From Whitmania pigra (lineage: Eukaryota > Annelida > Clitellata > Hirudinida > Haemopidae), in assembly GCA_021613335.1 (NCBI GenBank), contig JAJTWR010000055.1, forward strand, positions 317,501 through 381,500: 64,000 nt of DNA. Direction: 5' to 3'. How positions within the stretch are numbered: position 1 is the first letter of the stretch; the number at the start of each line of letters is the position of its first letter. Under the pieces are notes generated by a model. It was not told where the DNA came from, did no database searches, and saw nothing but the letters and a program-made list of their open reading frames with translations. The translations under genes were made by a program, and so were the position numbers. Positions 1 to 12,400 of this stretch are shown here, piece by piece.

Positions 1-412
1 TTTTTTTATTTTTAGTATTTATTTATATTTGTTAATATTTTTATAGACATAATCCTTCGATTACATTTATCCTGAAAATATTATGAATAAGAATAATAAA
101 TATTAATATTGTAATATAACAATGAATAACTAAAAATCTCATTAACTTAATTAATTTAAAGAGTAATTATATAAATAATATATATAATTATTGTACGAAA
201 TTAATTACGTTGCAACGTCGAGAGATTTGATATTTTGAAAAGAAATTTTAAGTTTTTAGAGAACTATTTTTATTATTATAAATTTCATTTCTTATCTTCT
301 CTTAAAAAATTTAAGATTCTTTTAAAAGAAACTATTTTTGGAACTTTTGTGGAAAATCTTATTCGATTTAATTGCCATTAAGAATTATTCACAGTGATTG
401 ACAAGCAGATGC

Positions 413-505
413 ATGGATGTGTGGATGCACGGATGGGTGAATGCATGGATGGGTGGATGCATTGATAGATGGATCGATGCGTGGATGGGTAAACGGATGG
501 GTGAG
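413..505. repeat. GGATG-type minisatellite
   Basis: Imperfect tandem units of the kind GGATGcatGGATGggt run through this stretch. A second, longer patch of the same character lies at 1728-1965. Both look like simple-sequence expansion, with no open frame of interest. Confidence 0.75.
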
Positions 506-1727
506 TAATGGAGTGTAATAAAATTCTGTTCACAGTTTCGTTATTGCTTCGCTGGAATCGCCTCTTTATTCAAATAAGCGATGAAATAAATCATCGGTCA
601 TTTATTTTGTTTGACAGAATTTATTTATTTTCGTTATTTTTCATCAATTAACTTCACTTAAGTCATTTTATTATGCTAATTTTTCAGTGACTTTTTGTTC
701 ACGAAAATTCAATTTAAATGTTTTTAATTTAATTTTTTTAATATCAATTTTAAACTCAAAAATATTATACTCTTGCTTCCGTTGCTAATAAGGAGTCGTT
801 GAAGAATTCCTAAATTATTCTTATCTTTATCTATAATCATCATCATCATCATCATCGCCATCAGCATCACCGCCATCATCATTGCCACCATCATCATCAC
901 CATCATCGAAATCATCATCATCATCAATGTCATGGTTGGGTCTCCTAGATTCGCTATGAATAAGATAATTTATAAGGTTCTCGGGTGTATTTCAGTAGAT
1001 ATTGATTATTTGTTTAAGCTAGCCAATGTTATTATTAGGTTCTAAGCGAAGTTGATTTAAAATAATATTTTTATAATATTATTATAATAATAATAATTAT
1101 TATTATTATTTTGAGGACTATTAGTTTAATCATCTGGTAGGCGTGGATTGACCTTTTTTCGTGAATTCTGATTGGATGACATTTTGTTAGAATTGCAAAT
1201 CGAATCGAACATATATAAGTAGAGGCTCGAGAAGAGCTGATTTATGACGGTTTCTGCGGTTTAAGTTTAGAAGATTTTTATCGTGAAAATAAAGCTTTAG
1301 TTCCAATTCCTTGTTTCTGGTGAAGGACTTGGGGTTTGGGGGGGCACCGCCTACTACCAGGTAATACCAGGTACTAACACCAGTTACGGGCTTCGAGGGG
1401 TGGACGTGACGATCCAAATAAATAAATAAATAATTAAGCACCCCATAAACAATAATATTTCGATCAAATAATAAAATTTAATTTTAGTCTTAATAAAAAC
1501 TTGATGAAAGAAAACAATAAAAGTAGAGTATTAATTTCTGAGAAGTAAAATTTCAATTTCAAATCTCCCTACTTAATTTTGCAATCCCGTCGCCAGGTGG
1601 CCACTTAAGGATGAAAAAATATTTTCCAAGGAATCAAATGTGGAGCTTAATATTATGACGTCACGAGGTCTCTGAAGCTGGAGATGAATTGATTGGAAGA
1701 AAATTAGATGGAATCAGAGTGCTCGGA

Positions 1728-1965
1728 TGGATTGATCAGTGAGTGTATTGATGCACGGATGCAGGAGTGGATGGTCGAATAAATGAATGGGTGGCCGAAT
1801 GAATGAATGGATAGATGGATGAATGAATGGTCGAATAAATGGATATATATGGCACCTGGGTGTATGATTGAATGAATTTATTCACGGATGAATGACTTCA
1901 CGAATGCGTGGATGGATGGCCGAATTTATGAATGCCTGCATGGATGCATGGATTAATGCATGAAT
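1728..1965. repeat. GAATG/GGATG minisatellite
   Basis: Degenerate repeats built from GGATG, GAATGAAT and GGATGGAT units, related to the 413-505 repeat. No coding signal is visible. Confidence 0.7.
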
Positions 1966-3039
1966 GTGAACACATCAAATGTGATTGTGCGGCTAACGAA
2001 GGGCACGTTCGGCATGCCGACCGAGGAAATGAATTAGAAGCTCTTCACCACTGTGATCATTAAGACTGTCATCATCTCTGTCGTCATCATTACCACCACC
2101 ATCATCATCATCATCATCATCGTCGGTGCGTCATCGTTTTAAAAATTTACGTATCTTTTCGAAATCGCTGGCAAAAAAATATAAAAGCAGGATTGAAAAT
2201 CCAGTTGATGAGGTTTTCATTGGGCAACCATTTCTCAAGCGGAAGTTTATCGGACGATAACTTGCGCCATCTCGAAGTCACGTGGTCTTGAAATTAAAGT
2301 ATGGCTGCCGTTTATAATTTTGAAGATGATTATTGTGAAAAACATTCAAGATAATCAATTTAAATTCTATAAGTGTGTGAGTTTATAAATGTAACGAATA
2401 AGTGAATATAATAAATCATGAATAAATGTCCGTAAAATTATTGGGTCACTCTTCCAAAATCAAGTGTCCATTGGTACGGAACAAATTCCATTCACCTTCA
2501 TGCTTGAGTGCCTTTCACATTTCTGCCCAACTGCTCTGCTGGCGATGATGATAACGATCGTGACAATGATGGTGATAATGATTTTAATTTTAATGATAGC
2601 GATGGTAATAAAAATTATAATAAAGATTGATGAGTAATAAGTAATGGTTGATAATGATGATGATGACGATGATGATAATGATGATGATGACGATGATGAT
2701 AATGATGATGATGACGATGATGATCGTGAACCACAACGGAAGTTCTTCGAAATTGAAAGGAAACGCGCCACATGGCATCACTGAAAAGAAAACGAGGCCA
2801 GCATTTGAAATGTGTTTAATCATCATCATCAGCACCACCACCATCATCATCATCATCATCATCATAACGTCATCACCATCATCATCATCATCATCGTCAG
2901 AAATATCGAGTTTGAAGTTTCATTCTGACAACCAGGACAGGAAATGACGTCATCGTTGTGAAAGCAATACTCCGAGGTGCACGTCCATGAAACAGGATGA
3001 TGAGGATGACGATGACAAGGATAAAAATAATAAAACAAT

Positions 3040-3076
<37 letters not shown>

Positions 3077-3304
3077 TAATAATAATAATAATAATAAAAC
3101 AATAATAATAATCGTTGCTGTTATCATGTTTGCGACGATAAAAATAAAAATAGATTTCAAATCCGAAAAATTCGGCTTTATCTCACTATCATCCTCATCA
3201 TCATCATCATCACGAAATATCAGCGATAAAAATAGTTTTATATTTAATCTTAGCAATATAACAATATAATGGCTCAATCTAACTACATTTATTATTAATA
3301 TTAA

Positions 3305-3369
<65 letters not shown>

Positions 3370-3741
3370 GCAGTATTATTGTTATTACATTTAATGTTAT
3401 TATTTTTAAATATTATTTTTATTTTAAATATACTTTTATTTAATCTCACTGCCAGACACGGAAGCAAACCATTTAGCAAATCCAGTCATTTTATGGACGA
3501 TCTTTAAAAGAAAATCCGATATTTTATTGAAGTTCCTGTCAGGATTTGCAATGTTTTTAGCAAGACCTTTTTAGTAAAAGATGAAATGAGATGAACAAAT
3601 TATTTCTAAAGTAAGAAAAACTATGTCTAAAATATATAATCAAGTTTCAATTAGGAAAGTTCCATATCTTCGTGCCGTTTTATAAAACTACTTTTTCGAC
3701 AATATCGAATAGCAGGACTTTTTTGTTATTTGGGTAAGTAT

Positions 3742-3844
3742 TATATACAATTAGAAATGGTGTTGTATACCATTAGAAATGGTGTTGTATACCATTAGAA
3801 ATGGTGTTGTATACCATTAGAAATGGTGTTGTATACCATTAGAA
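3742..3844. repeat. 22-bp minisatellite with hairpin-forming units
   Basis: About 4.7 near-perfect copies of a 22-bp unit. Each unit contains ACCATTAGAAATGGT, in which ACCAT and ATGGT are inverted around a five-base loop, so every unit could fold into a small hairpin. The first copy carries a CAATT variant. Confidence 0.85.
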
Positions 3845-4435
3845 AGCCCGTTCTCTGCTCTATAAGATTGAAATCCTCGTTTTTGTCTATTTATTATATT
3901 TTATTATTATTATTTGACTTTTTTTAGAACCATAGAACAAGGATTGTCAAGTCGACAAAAAAATGCGCATTTTTGACAATTCCTTCTTTTTGCCTTTAAT
4001 CGATTTCAAAAAGCGAGTGAAGCCGCAATAGATATTTGTGCTGTGCATGCAGAGGATGCCACAGCTAACAGAACTAACTGTTCTGAAGTGCTCTTGGAGG
4101 TTCAAACTATTAAATTTCATTCTCGACGAAGGAACAGAAACAAAAACTGGTAGAAGAATGGGACAAAGTGGTGAACGATAATGACGGAGAATATGTAACT
4201 GATTAATTTTGTTGTTAAATTTCTTTGAAAATAAATATAAAAAAAACTTCACGAATTTACAGAACAATCTAATAGAAATAAATTTTCATGACGAAGTAAC
4301 TTTTCAATACTCTTACATCAATTGCAATCAAATTGTATTAATCAGACACCATCTGGTACTTGGAGGATGAAGTTGATTTTTATTTGTTATTTTCAAAATA
4401 AAAATGAAGTCATCGCCATCTTCATCATCACTAAT

Positions 4436-4575
4436 GTCATTTGATTAAAGGTGATTAAATGCCATTTGCCTAAAAGTGATTGAATTATATTTGATTCAAA
4501 GTGATTGAATCTCATTTGATTAAAAGTGATTGAATTATATTTGATTCAAAGTGATTGAATCTCATTTGATTGAAA
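4436..4575. repeat. 26-bp degenerate minisatellite
   Basis: The motif AAAGTGATTGAAT recurs about every 26 bases, alternating with TCATTTGAT and TATATTTGAT segments. It looks like a short, partly degenerated tandem repeat. Confidence 0.7.
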
Positions 4576-4825
4576 AAACTCGTCTGAATTTATTATTCCC
4601 CATTCGTTTGAAACGATCAATTTCGGTTGGCGTGGCCGCAGTTGCCACGGAGAAAACATGTGCAGTAAGAAGAATAAGTGATAATTAGAATAACTGAATA
4701 ATGAAACACTTGAATTAATTATGATAATGAGGCATTCTCGAATTAATCTTTACCTCATGTGGTTAATAGGAAATTGATCAAGCCAAAATTAATCGACCAG
4801 ATCGACAATTAAATTATTAGTCGTG

Positions 4826-5233
4826 GTTTAATTTAGTTAAATATCATTTAATTATATTTAATTTAGTTAAATATCATTTAATTATATTTAATTTAGTTAA
4901 ATATCATTTAATTATATTTAATTTAGTTAAATATCATTTAATTATATTTAATTTAGTTAAATATCATTTAATTATATTAATTTAGTTAAATATCATTAAT
5001 TATATTTAATTTAGTAAATATCATTTAATTATATTTAATTAGTTAAATATCATTAATTATATTTAATTTAGTAAATATCATTTAATTATATTTAATTTAG
5101 TTAAATATCATTTAATTATATTTAATTTAGTTAAATATCATTTAATTATATTTAATTTAGTTAAATATCATTTAATTATATTTAATTTAGTTAAATATCA
5201 TTTAATTATATTTAATTTAGTTAAATATCATTA
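4826..5233. repeat. 30-bp AT-rich minisatellite, about 13 copies
   Basis: A 30-bp unit containing TTTAGTTAAATATCATTTAA repeats almost exactly; two units fill each 60 bases. A few central copies (about 4975-5090) have lost one or more bases. The repeats are contiguous and have no unique spacers. Confidence 0.93.
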
Positions 5234-7170
5234 ACACTTAACTTACTTACTAACCACTTGAAATTAAAACTCAAATTAACCGAGAAATTGGAAATGAAAT
5301 TTTAACTGTCAATTAATTACTTAGTTATCTATTAATTGGAATCAGTTAATTAACTAGTTAATTTATTAATTAAGAATTTGGTGCATTAATTGGATTCCTT
5401 TCCAAGACCCAATCCTTGAGAGTCAGTGTGGCTCGACAAGAGTCATAAATCCTCACCTAACGAGACAACGTAATCCTACGGCTGACACAGACACAGGCAC
5501 AGGCACATAAAGACATCATCACACAAACATACAAACAGACAAACACACGGACAACAGACTTTTTCAGATTCCTCGAGTGATCCTTGGACCTTTGCTAATT
5601 AATTTCCACCTCTTCCAGTCCAGAATTGACATTTCCGAGGACAACCGTTATTTCGAAGAATTTAGACGATTTTGCTGGTCATTTTCCAAGAAATTAGGAA
5701 AAATATGAGAAAGTTTCTTAAAAAATGAAATCAAAAACATGGCGACAGGTTGTCAGGAGTCCGTAATTAGGAATTGTTGACATTTCTTGGTAGGAACGCT
5801 TATTCCATCTTGCATCTTTTCTTTTTGTTTTGAAAGAAAATTGAAAATTTTATTTTTTACGCTCTGCCGCGTGCTTTGAGGTGAATTTCGTTTTAATTAT
5901 GATCGAGAAAATATGAATCGTAATTTGTTATTTGAATATTTTTTTAGAATTTAAAAATGAATTACATTAGAACTATTTGGAATTAATTATAATATTTTTT
6001 ATAATTTATTATTTGCAATTGAGATTACGGTGGGGCATATTTTTTGATGGAGAATTGTCTGACGTCACCCATATTTTGAATGTTTGCAACGAGTGCTACT
6101 TAATCTCTGAAAAAAATACAACATTTAGCAAAATGAAATTTAATGACAGGTGGTAAATTAAACCGTTACTTTTAAATAAAAATTAAATGTTTTGACTGCT
6201 TAAACAGACAAAATAATTCAGAAATTACTTAGAATGCCGCTTGGTGATAATCATAATAATAATAATTCTATATAATATAATTCTAAGAATATATTAATAC
6301 GATACTTCAAACCAACAATGTCTTGGAAAAATTCACTTTTAATTGCCCTACAAATATATATTTAATATACCTAGAACAATATATATTTTATTGTTTTATA
6401 TTATATATTATAAAATATATATATTTATATAATCATATAAAATTATATATATTATATAAAATTATTTCACGAAGAACTCCAAATCATAGGAAGCTTTTAA
6501 GCATCCGAAAGTACCGAACAGAAGCAGTTTTGTTGAACACAACACCCCATAATTCCTCATATTTTGTCCTGTGAAAGCATCGCCAGTAACGTTATTGAAT
6601 TGATGGTCAAGACCCAGTACTCGTGACGACGATGATGATGATGATGTTGGTGTTGATGATGATGATGATGGTAGTGTTGCTGTAGGCTTGGATTGGGTGC
6701 ACGGGTGGTCGATTGGACGAATGTACGGTGGATGAATGAAAGAGCAAACGTTGATTCATTGATTTTCAAACGCTATGAGAAAATATTTCGTGGCCATCAA
6801 ATCCCAGAAAATGGGTTTTCTAAATTTTTATTTATGCATAACTTGTCTTACTTTAGGATAACTTGTTTTGTGAATTTATTTTAAATAAAATCTCATCTTT
6901 ATTGAATAATTAAGACTATAAAAAACTAAGAAATTTAAATCGAAAGTATCAACAATTTCCTTAATTGCAATTTCAGGAAAAAGTCGCGCTAGAAATTCGA
7001 ACTCGAATTTAATTGAAATCCGAGAAGAGCTTTCAAATAAAAGTTCAACAAGTTCAACTTGAGCCCGTAGTCCCCCCCATCCGAAGTCGATTTAACCGAA
7101 TTCAACCAAACAACCGAATACATCCAAACCGAATATTTCTTCATAGCAACAAACTACTATTCCTCCAGCC

Positions 7171-7563
7171 ATGGGAGACAAAGAATCATCGGATGTCTCG
7201 TCGATTCTCAAGAGGAAAGGTTCAGATCCAAAGGTCCTCGAAGAGCGACATTCTTCCTGTCGCCCCACAACAGACCCAACCACCCAGAAACCCGACGAAG
7301 ACCCCTCGGACCAGGGTGAGGGCGCAGGGCCGAGGAGGCAGTCGGTGACGTTCACCTCCTCCTCCAACGAACCCTGTCTCGACCGGCGAAAGCTCCAAAG
7401 AACCCCGACACCGTTCCACGAAATCCTCATGGCGGAGGCAGAGAAATGTCCCGAGACGCTGACGGAATCGGCGACAGAAGTCGGAGACGTCAGCTTCCAG
7501 GTCGGCGAGTCGCCGACGGTCGCAGCTTCGACGGCGATTCGGCCGTCGAAACGTGAGATTTGA
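7171..7563 (+). CDS. Possible protein phosphatase 1 regulator-like small protein
   Basis: A 130-residue open frame starts at an ATG in a strong context (GCCATGG) and ends at TGA. Its base composition is far more GC-rich than the AT-rich surroundings, which supports coding. Residues 11-14 read SILK. Residues 55-61 read RRQSVTF, an imperfect RVxF-type PP1 docking motif (the basic residue is one position off consensus) that overlaps a basophilic kinase site, RRQS. Residues 72-82 read RRKLQRTPTPF, recalling the PTP segment of PP1 inhibitor-1/DARPP-32. SILK followed by RVxF is known from several PP1 partners, so PP1 regulation is a reasonable inference but no more. A splice-acceptor-like TTTCAG lies upstream at about 6971-6976, so the ATG may sit in a second exon. 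The protein is acidic, rich in S/T/P and probably disordered. It might also be an unrelated disordered protein. Confidence 0.5.
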   Translation: MGDKESSDVSSILKRKGSDPKVLEERHSSCRPTTDPTTQKPDEDPSDQGEGAGPRRQSVTFTSSSNEPCLDRRKLQRTPTPFHEILMAEAEKCPETLTESATEVGDVSFQVGESPTVAASTAIRPSKREI

Positions 7564-9469
7564 CTTCAGCGGAATGGCTGACGAAAGATGGAGGACCAGA
7601 TTTTTGATTTCGTTGCTGAGTGAATCTTTAGGGTTGCGGTCGTTTAGAAGTACTTGCGAAATGCTTCCTCACTTTCAATTAATTTCAGTTCAGTGACTTT
7701 AATTACTTGTGCTACTGCTAAAGGTAAAATATTAATATTAAAATAAAATTTAGATTTAAATTGGCCTGAATCTATTTGTCAATTTATTTTTTAATCGTAG
7801 TGTCCTTTTTCTCAACGAAAGAATTCAGTTTCAGGTGTTCATGTAGATGTTGCCACCAGAGTCCACGATTTATTTACATTAAGCTCAAGAAAGCAGGACG
7901 ATAACAAGATGAGACCAAATTATTTATCTATTTTTTCTTTAGTTGAATTTTTAAATTTTTCAAAAATTTATTTTTCCCGAGAATTACGTCCGTCGTGTGT
8001 TGATGTGCAAATTAAGAAGAAATCTTTGATTTAAATTTTGGAATAAAAACAAATAATGTAATTTCTGTTTGCATTTGTCTGGAAATAGAATGGAATCAAG
8101 TTAATACGATTTGCAAAGCTTAGTCGTTGTGATAGAAAAAAATTTAAGAATTCAAAAGGTAGAGAAGCCAATGAAAGCATTAATTACAATTATATCCAAT
8201 TAATCATATCCTTATTAATTATATTTGGCATTATTAATAGCTTAATAAAGATTTTAAAAACGAAATTTCCAAAAAAATATTTTGAATGAAATCAAACCCA
8301 TTACTCTTCCCTAGTCTCTCAGCATATGATCTATCACCCCATCAGAACCATTGACGTCTATAACTTCTAGTAATATTTAAGAGGAGTTTATGTAATAATA
8401 TCAAATATTTTAATTTATCATCTTATAATTCAAATGGTGAGGAAAATTATTTTAAAAATTGACAAAATCTCATGAAATAAAGGCTTAAATTTATATAGAT
8501 CGCTTTCAAACGTGCAAAATAAAAGAAAATTTCCTTCACGCTTCAAGTTTGGTTTAAACAAATTAAGAATAATATAAGAGGTAATGCATGAAATATTTAT
8601 CTAATTAACTTTTCCATAATAAATTTATCGCATTTATGAATTAGAATTCCGAAACACACAGCATAGGCCATTAATAAATTTGCCCTAGGACAAACGTCTC
8701 ATTGCTCTTGTTTTATAAAAGGATCCTGTTCTTAGAGAGATCTTTACTGGAATCAGTCATAACTAAATAAACATTTACATTTCAAAAAAATCTTAAAATT
8801 AACCACAGAAAAATGTTTACAAGAAATTAGCAACAAGAGTAACTAACAACATTTAACATATAATATAAATACATAATATTAATATGACATCAATACATAT
8901 TAATGTAATATACACACATGCATTCTGCTCACCTGAGTATGAATAGGAAAGTAAACAAGTGTACTTTTAAAACCAGTTCTTGAGAGCACCATCGTACTCT
9001 TTCTACAATTCCTTCTTTGGTGGCGACGACAAAAATAGACTCGTGGAGATATAAACAACCAAACTAATTTTACAATTACACGCAATCCATAAATAGAAAG
9101 ACCAATAATAGCAGCCTGGCAGCCTTTATTCACCCGAAAAGATTTGATAAAAAACATTTTTGTAAAGTCTGCTTTATTCGTTCATTTCTTTTCCATAGCA
9201 CAAACCAAAATACCTGCGGCAACATTTTAAAAAATAAATTCGCAGCATAACTGACAACAACATCCACAATAATTAGCCTGCCATTATCAACAATTAATTA
9301 ACCTATCATTATTAACAATTAATTAGTCACTAGTTATTAACAGTTTGAATTTAAACTTGAACACGGATTGACACAGTTTCTCAGTCAACAGCGATCAGCC
9401 AATGAAAAAGTATTCGGAACAGTATTTCAGAATTAGGAAATAATTTAGAAATAATGATTTTAATTCCAG
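7564..9469. other. Intergenic; includes probable 3' UTR of NEP-A
   Basis: No gene is supported here. Towards the right end, minus-strand sequence just below the NEP-A stop codon is probably its 3' untranslated region. A minus-strand AATAAA lies at about 9172-9177. The bases around 9165-9245 resemble the matching positions below NEP-B (about 20285-20400) and NEP-D, which suggests a shared 3' end. Confidence 0.5.
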
Positions 9470-12400
9470 TCACCATAATCTACATTTCTTAATGGGGTTC
9501 ATAGGTGACCCTAGAGGGCACTTGTAAACCTCTGCAAATTCTTCCATATTCTTTAACATACCATTGACCCTGGGGGATAAAAAAGTTCATAACTGTAAAA
9601 ATAATAATAAATAATGATAATAATAATATTAACAGTAATATTAGCAATAATAAGAATACCGACAATAATAGTAGTAATAATAATAATACTTAATATTGCG
9701 CTATGGTTAAGCTATAGGATAGGGAGGGCAACGTATAAAGAGTAAAACGTATAAAAAAAAAGTACATAAAGTGTCACCTGAATCTTGGAGGTGTGTGTGA
9801 TCTCAACTTGAGGTGTTTGGCTTCCTGTTGGGGACGTTGTTTAGTACAGTGAACCTGTCAATTGACGATTAATAATTAGTAGCCAATCTATGCTTAAGAC
9901 TTTAGTGTTTGACAGCTTCGGGAATCATACGAACACACCCTGCCTACATTGAGAAAGAACAATTGCTCTGGAGCTAAATCTAAACCCGGTAGCTTCAGTT
10001 CCTCTCCATGCTTTTTCACCCAATTTTTGTAAGCCTGTCAGTAAGCAAGAATGACATAAAGAGGTCTTTATGCTGATTTATTTCGATGGTTAAATACCAT
10101 AAATGATGCTCTGACGCCGCCATTGTCGGCAATGTTTTCACCTAGAGTTAGCTCTCCATCTACCTGAAAACATTTTTTAAATATTTCCTCAGCCAATGCA
10201 ATTACTCAAGTAAACAAGTTTAAACTAACCTTTATCCCTATACCAGGGCCAACAAAATTGTTGTATTGTTTGATAAAACATCGACTTGCCACACCAAAGT
10301 TGTTTTCATCCTCTTTTCCCCACCAATATTTAGAATTCCCATCCTTATCATACCGGTTACCTAAAATTCGTAAATGGCGTTGTGAATTACTAGAAGCAAT
10401 CAGCCAAACCAAACACCATACCTAGACTATCAAAACCATGGGTTATTTCATGCCCCATAACGTGACCAACTCCTCCAAAATTAAGAGACCTTGTTTTAAA
10501 GTTGTCATTTAATTAAACATTTCAAAGTAATGGTTTCATAAATTTAGATTCTAACATTTGAACTCCGGTCGAAAAAAATGGAAATCGCAACATTCCGACC
10601 GGAAATACTGAAATAATAAATTGTAAGTTGTCACCAAAATTATTGTCATATTATTTATAATATAAATAAAATATCAGATAAATTTAATTTGATATATCAT
10701 ATATATATATATATATACATAACATATATATTTATAAAACAAATTTCATCAATGCCGTTACAGAGTGTGGTGATGAATGCATGGGAATGTAAATTCAAAT
10801 TTACTCATCAAATTCATGAATGGAGCATAAACGGCATCAACGGCAGTAATCTCCATTGGCAGCCTTAAAAAACGAAATATGCATTTTGTGATACATTAAC
10901 TTTTTTTATTCCTAAAAATATTTTAAGGATTAAGAAAGTTTACAAAATAAGTCCACGACATTTTGTTTATAACACATTAACAAGTTTCACTAAAATTTTC
11001 AATTGCCAATTTATATAACGAAAATGCTCATTCCACAACCATTAGCGATTGACTGTAAGAAACGCGGGTAACGTCAAAATCGATTTGAAACAAAGAATGA
11101 ACGAACTTCTGGTGATCCACGGGTTGTTTCAGACTATAGATCTTGTGCTCTAATAGCACTTCCTCGACAAGTATATTCAAATTTAAGAAATTTTTGAATT
11201 CAATCTTTACCTGTTAAAATTTAGATCGTTCGTGATAGCTCCTAACTTCTATAATAGTTAATCATAACAATACAGTAATCGATTATAATCTCTCTAATAA
11301 ATAATTAATCGAAGTTAATTCTAAATCCTTCTCTTCCCACGTTTTTGAACATTTCTTGGAAGGGATCTTCTAGGTCATAATAATCAGGATAACCGATAAC
11401 GCTTTGAAGCGAACTGAGCTGAAAATGACATGAAAGAGTGGTTAAAGAAATTGAAAACTCATCTACTTGACTTATTATTTTGCAATTAATTTCAGCCTAT
11501 TTGCTGCTTTCGCGTTTTTACGCTATGCAAATATTCATAATGTGGTGAATTAAGGGTGAAAAGATATCCATTTATTTAAGAACAGGTAAAAAGCTGAACG
11601 ATACCAGACATAGTACACCACAGTTCCGTGTATGTTCGAGTTTCCTGCCTCACGGAAGACCCTCCACGAGCTAGAATCAAGTTCCCTCGAGGTAATTATA
11701 GGAGTGGTTGAGACGGATTGGATGTCGTTCTCAAAAGCGAGAAAAAGAAAATACGGAGAAGAGACGCTTCCCTGAAGTCCTTCACTGACTGCATATATGG
11801 AAAGTGCTTGGAGAGGTACGGGGTCATTGCTGAGAAACGACCTGTAAAACCTCAGAAATCAAGACGGCAATATGAGCTTGAATGGCTGAAATGCGAGAAG
11901 CTGCTCTGTAGTCTATGGAAGCATGGACTCCTATATATATATATATATATATATTGTTTGCAATAGAGCAGTCCTCCCTGATTTGGGAGGATATTCAGAA
12001 AGCCAAGAGGCGCCGGCTAAGGTTGTACGTTGTGTGGCACGACTTGGCGAATACATACGGGTCGGTACCACACCAACTCATATGGAAGACGTTGTAGGTT
12101 CATCATGTGCCGCGGGGTTAGGCTAACCCAGGTAATTCAAATTATGAATTAGAAGTCTTGCCCTTGTTAAAGGGAAAGTTTACAACGACATCTCGTTTGT
12201 TGTAGCGGGTCAACGGGTTTACAACAGTTTCCGAGGAACCGGTTAAGAGCCTAGGTCGAGTGTTTAATGATTCGCTGAACGATAGGAGCCAAGAGAGCTA
12301 CACAGTAAAACAGGCTATTGAAGGATTGAAGAGAATTGGAGAGGCACTATTGAAGGGAAAGTTTAAGGTGCGATTGCTCCACTTTGTGTTTCTTCCAAGG

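Larger units (their letters stand above)
1..7170. other. Gene-poor, microsatellite-rich flank
   Basis: I see no gene that I can support here. The stretch is AT-rich and carries ATC/GAT runs (839-930, 2085-2125, 2654-2725, 2819-2897, 6615-6675), AAT runs (3028-3112), a long TTA run (3303-3370) and the minisatellites listed separately. Open frames in it are short and made of low-complexity residues (poly-Ser, poly-Asn, poly-Met/Ile), as expected from microsatellites. A CA/GACA-rich patch sits at about 5480-5560. Confidence 0.7.

Noticed and set aside
1187..1441. 84-codon minus-strand frame
   Set aside because: No recognisable domain or splice context, and composition like the surrounding non-coding DNA; not enough to call a gene.
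2460..2947. Ser-rich and Ile/Met-rich frames on both strands
   Set aside because: Produced by GAT/ATC repeats; no start context, splice sites or domain support them.
4826..5233. CRISPR-like array of 30-bp repeats
   Set aside because: Units are directly adjacent with no unique spacers, and the genome is eukaryotic; it is a minisatellite.
7092..7430. Minus-strand frame opposite the 7171-7563 ORF
   Set aside because: It is the antisense of the GC-rich ORF, lacks any recognisable motif and its frame is open only because of the high GC content.
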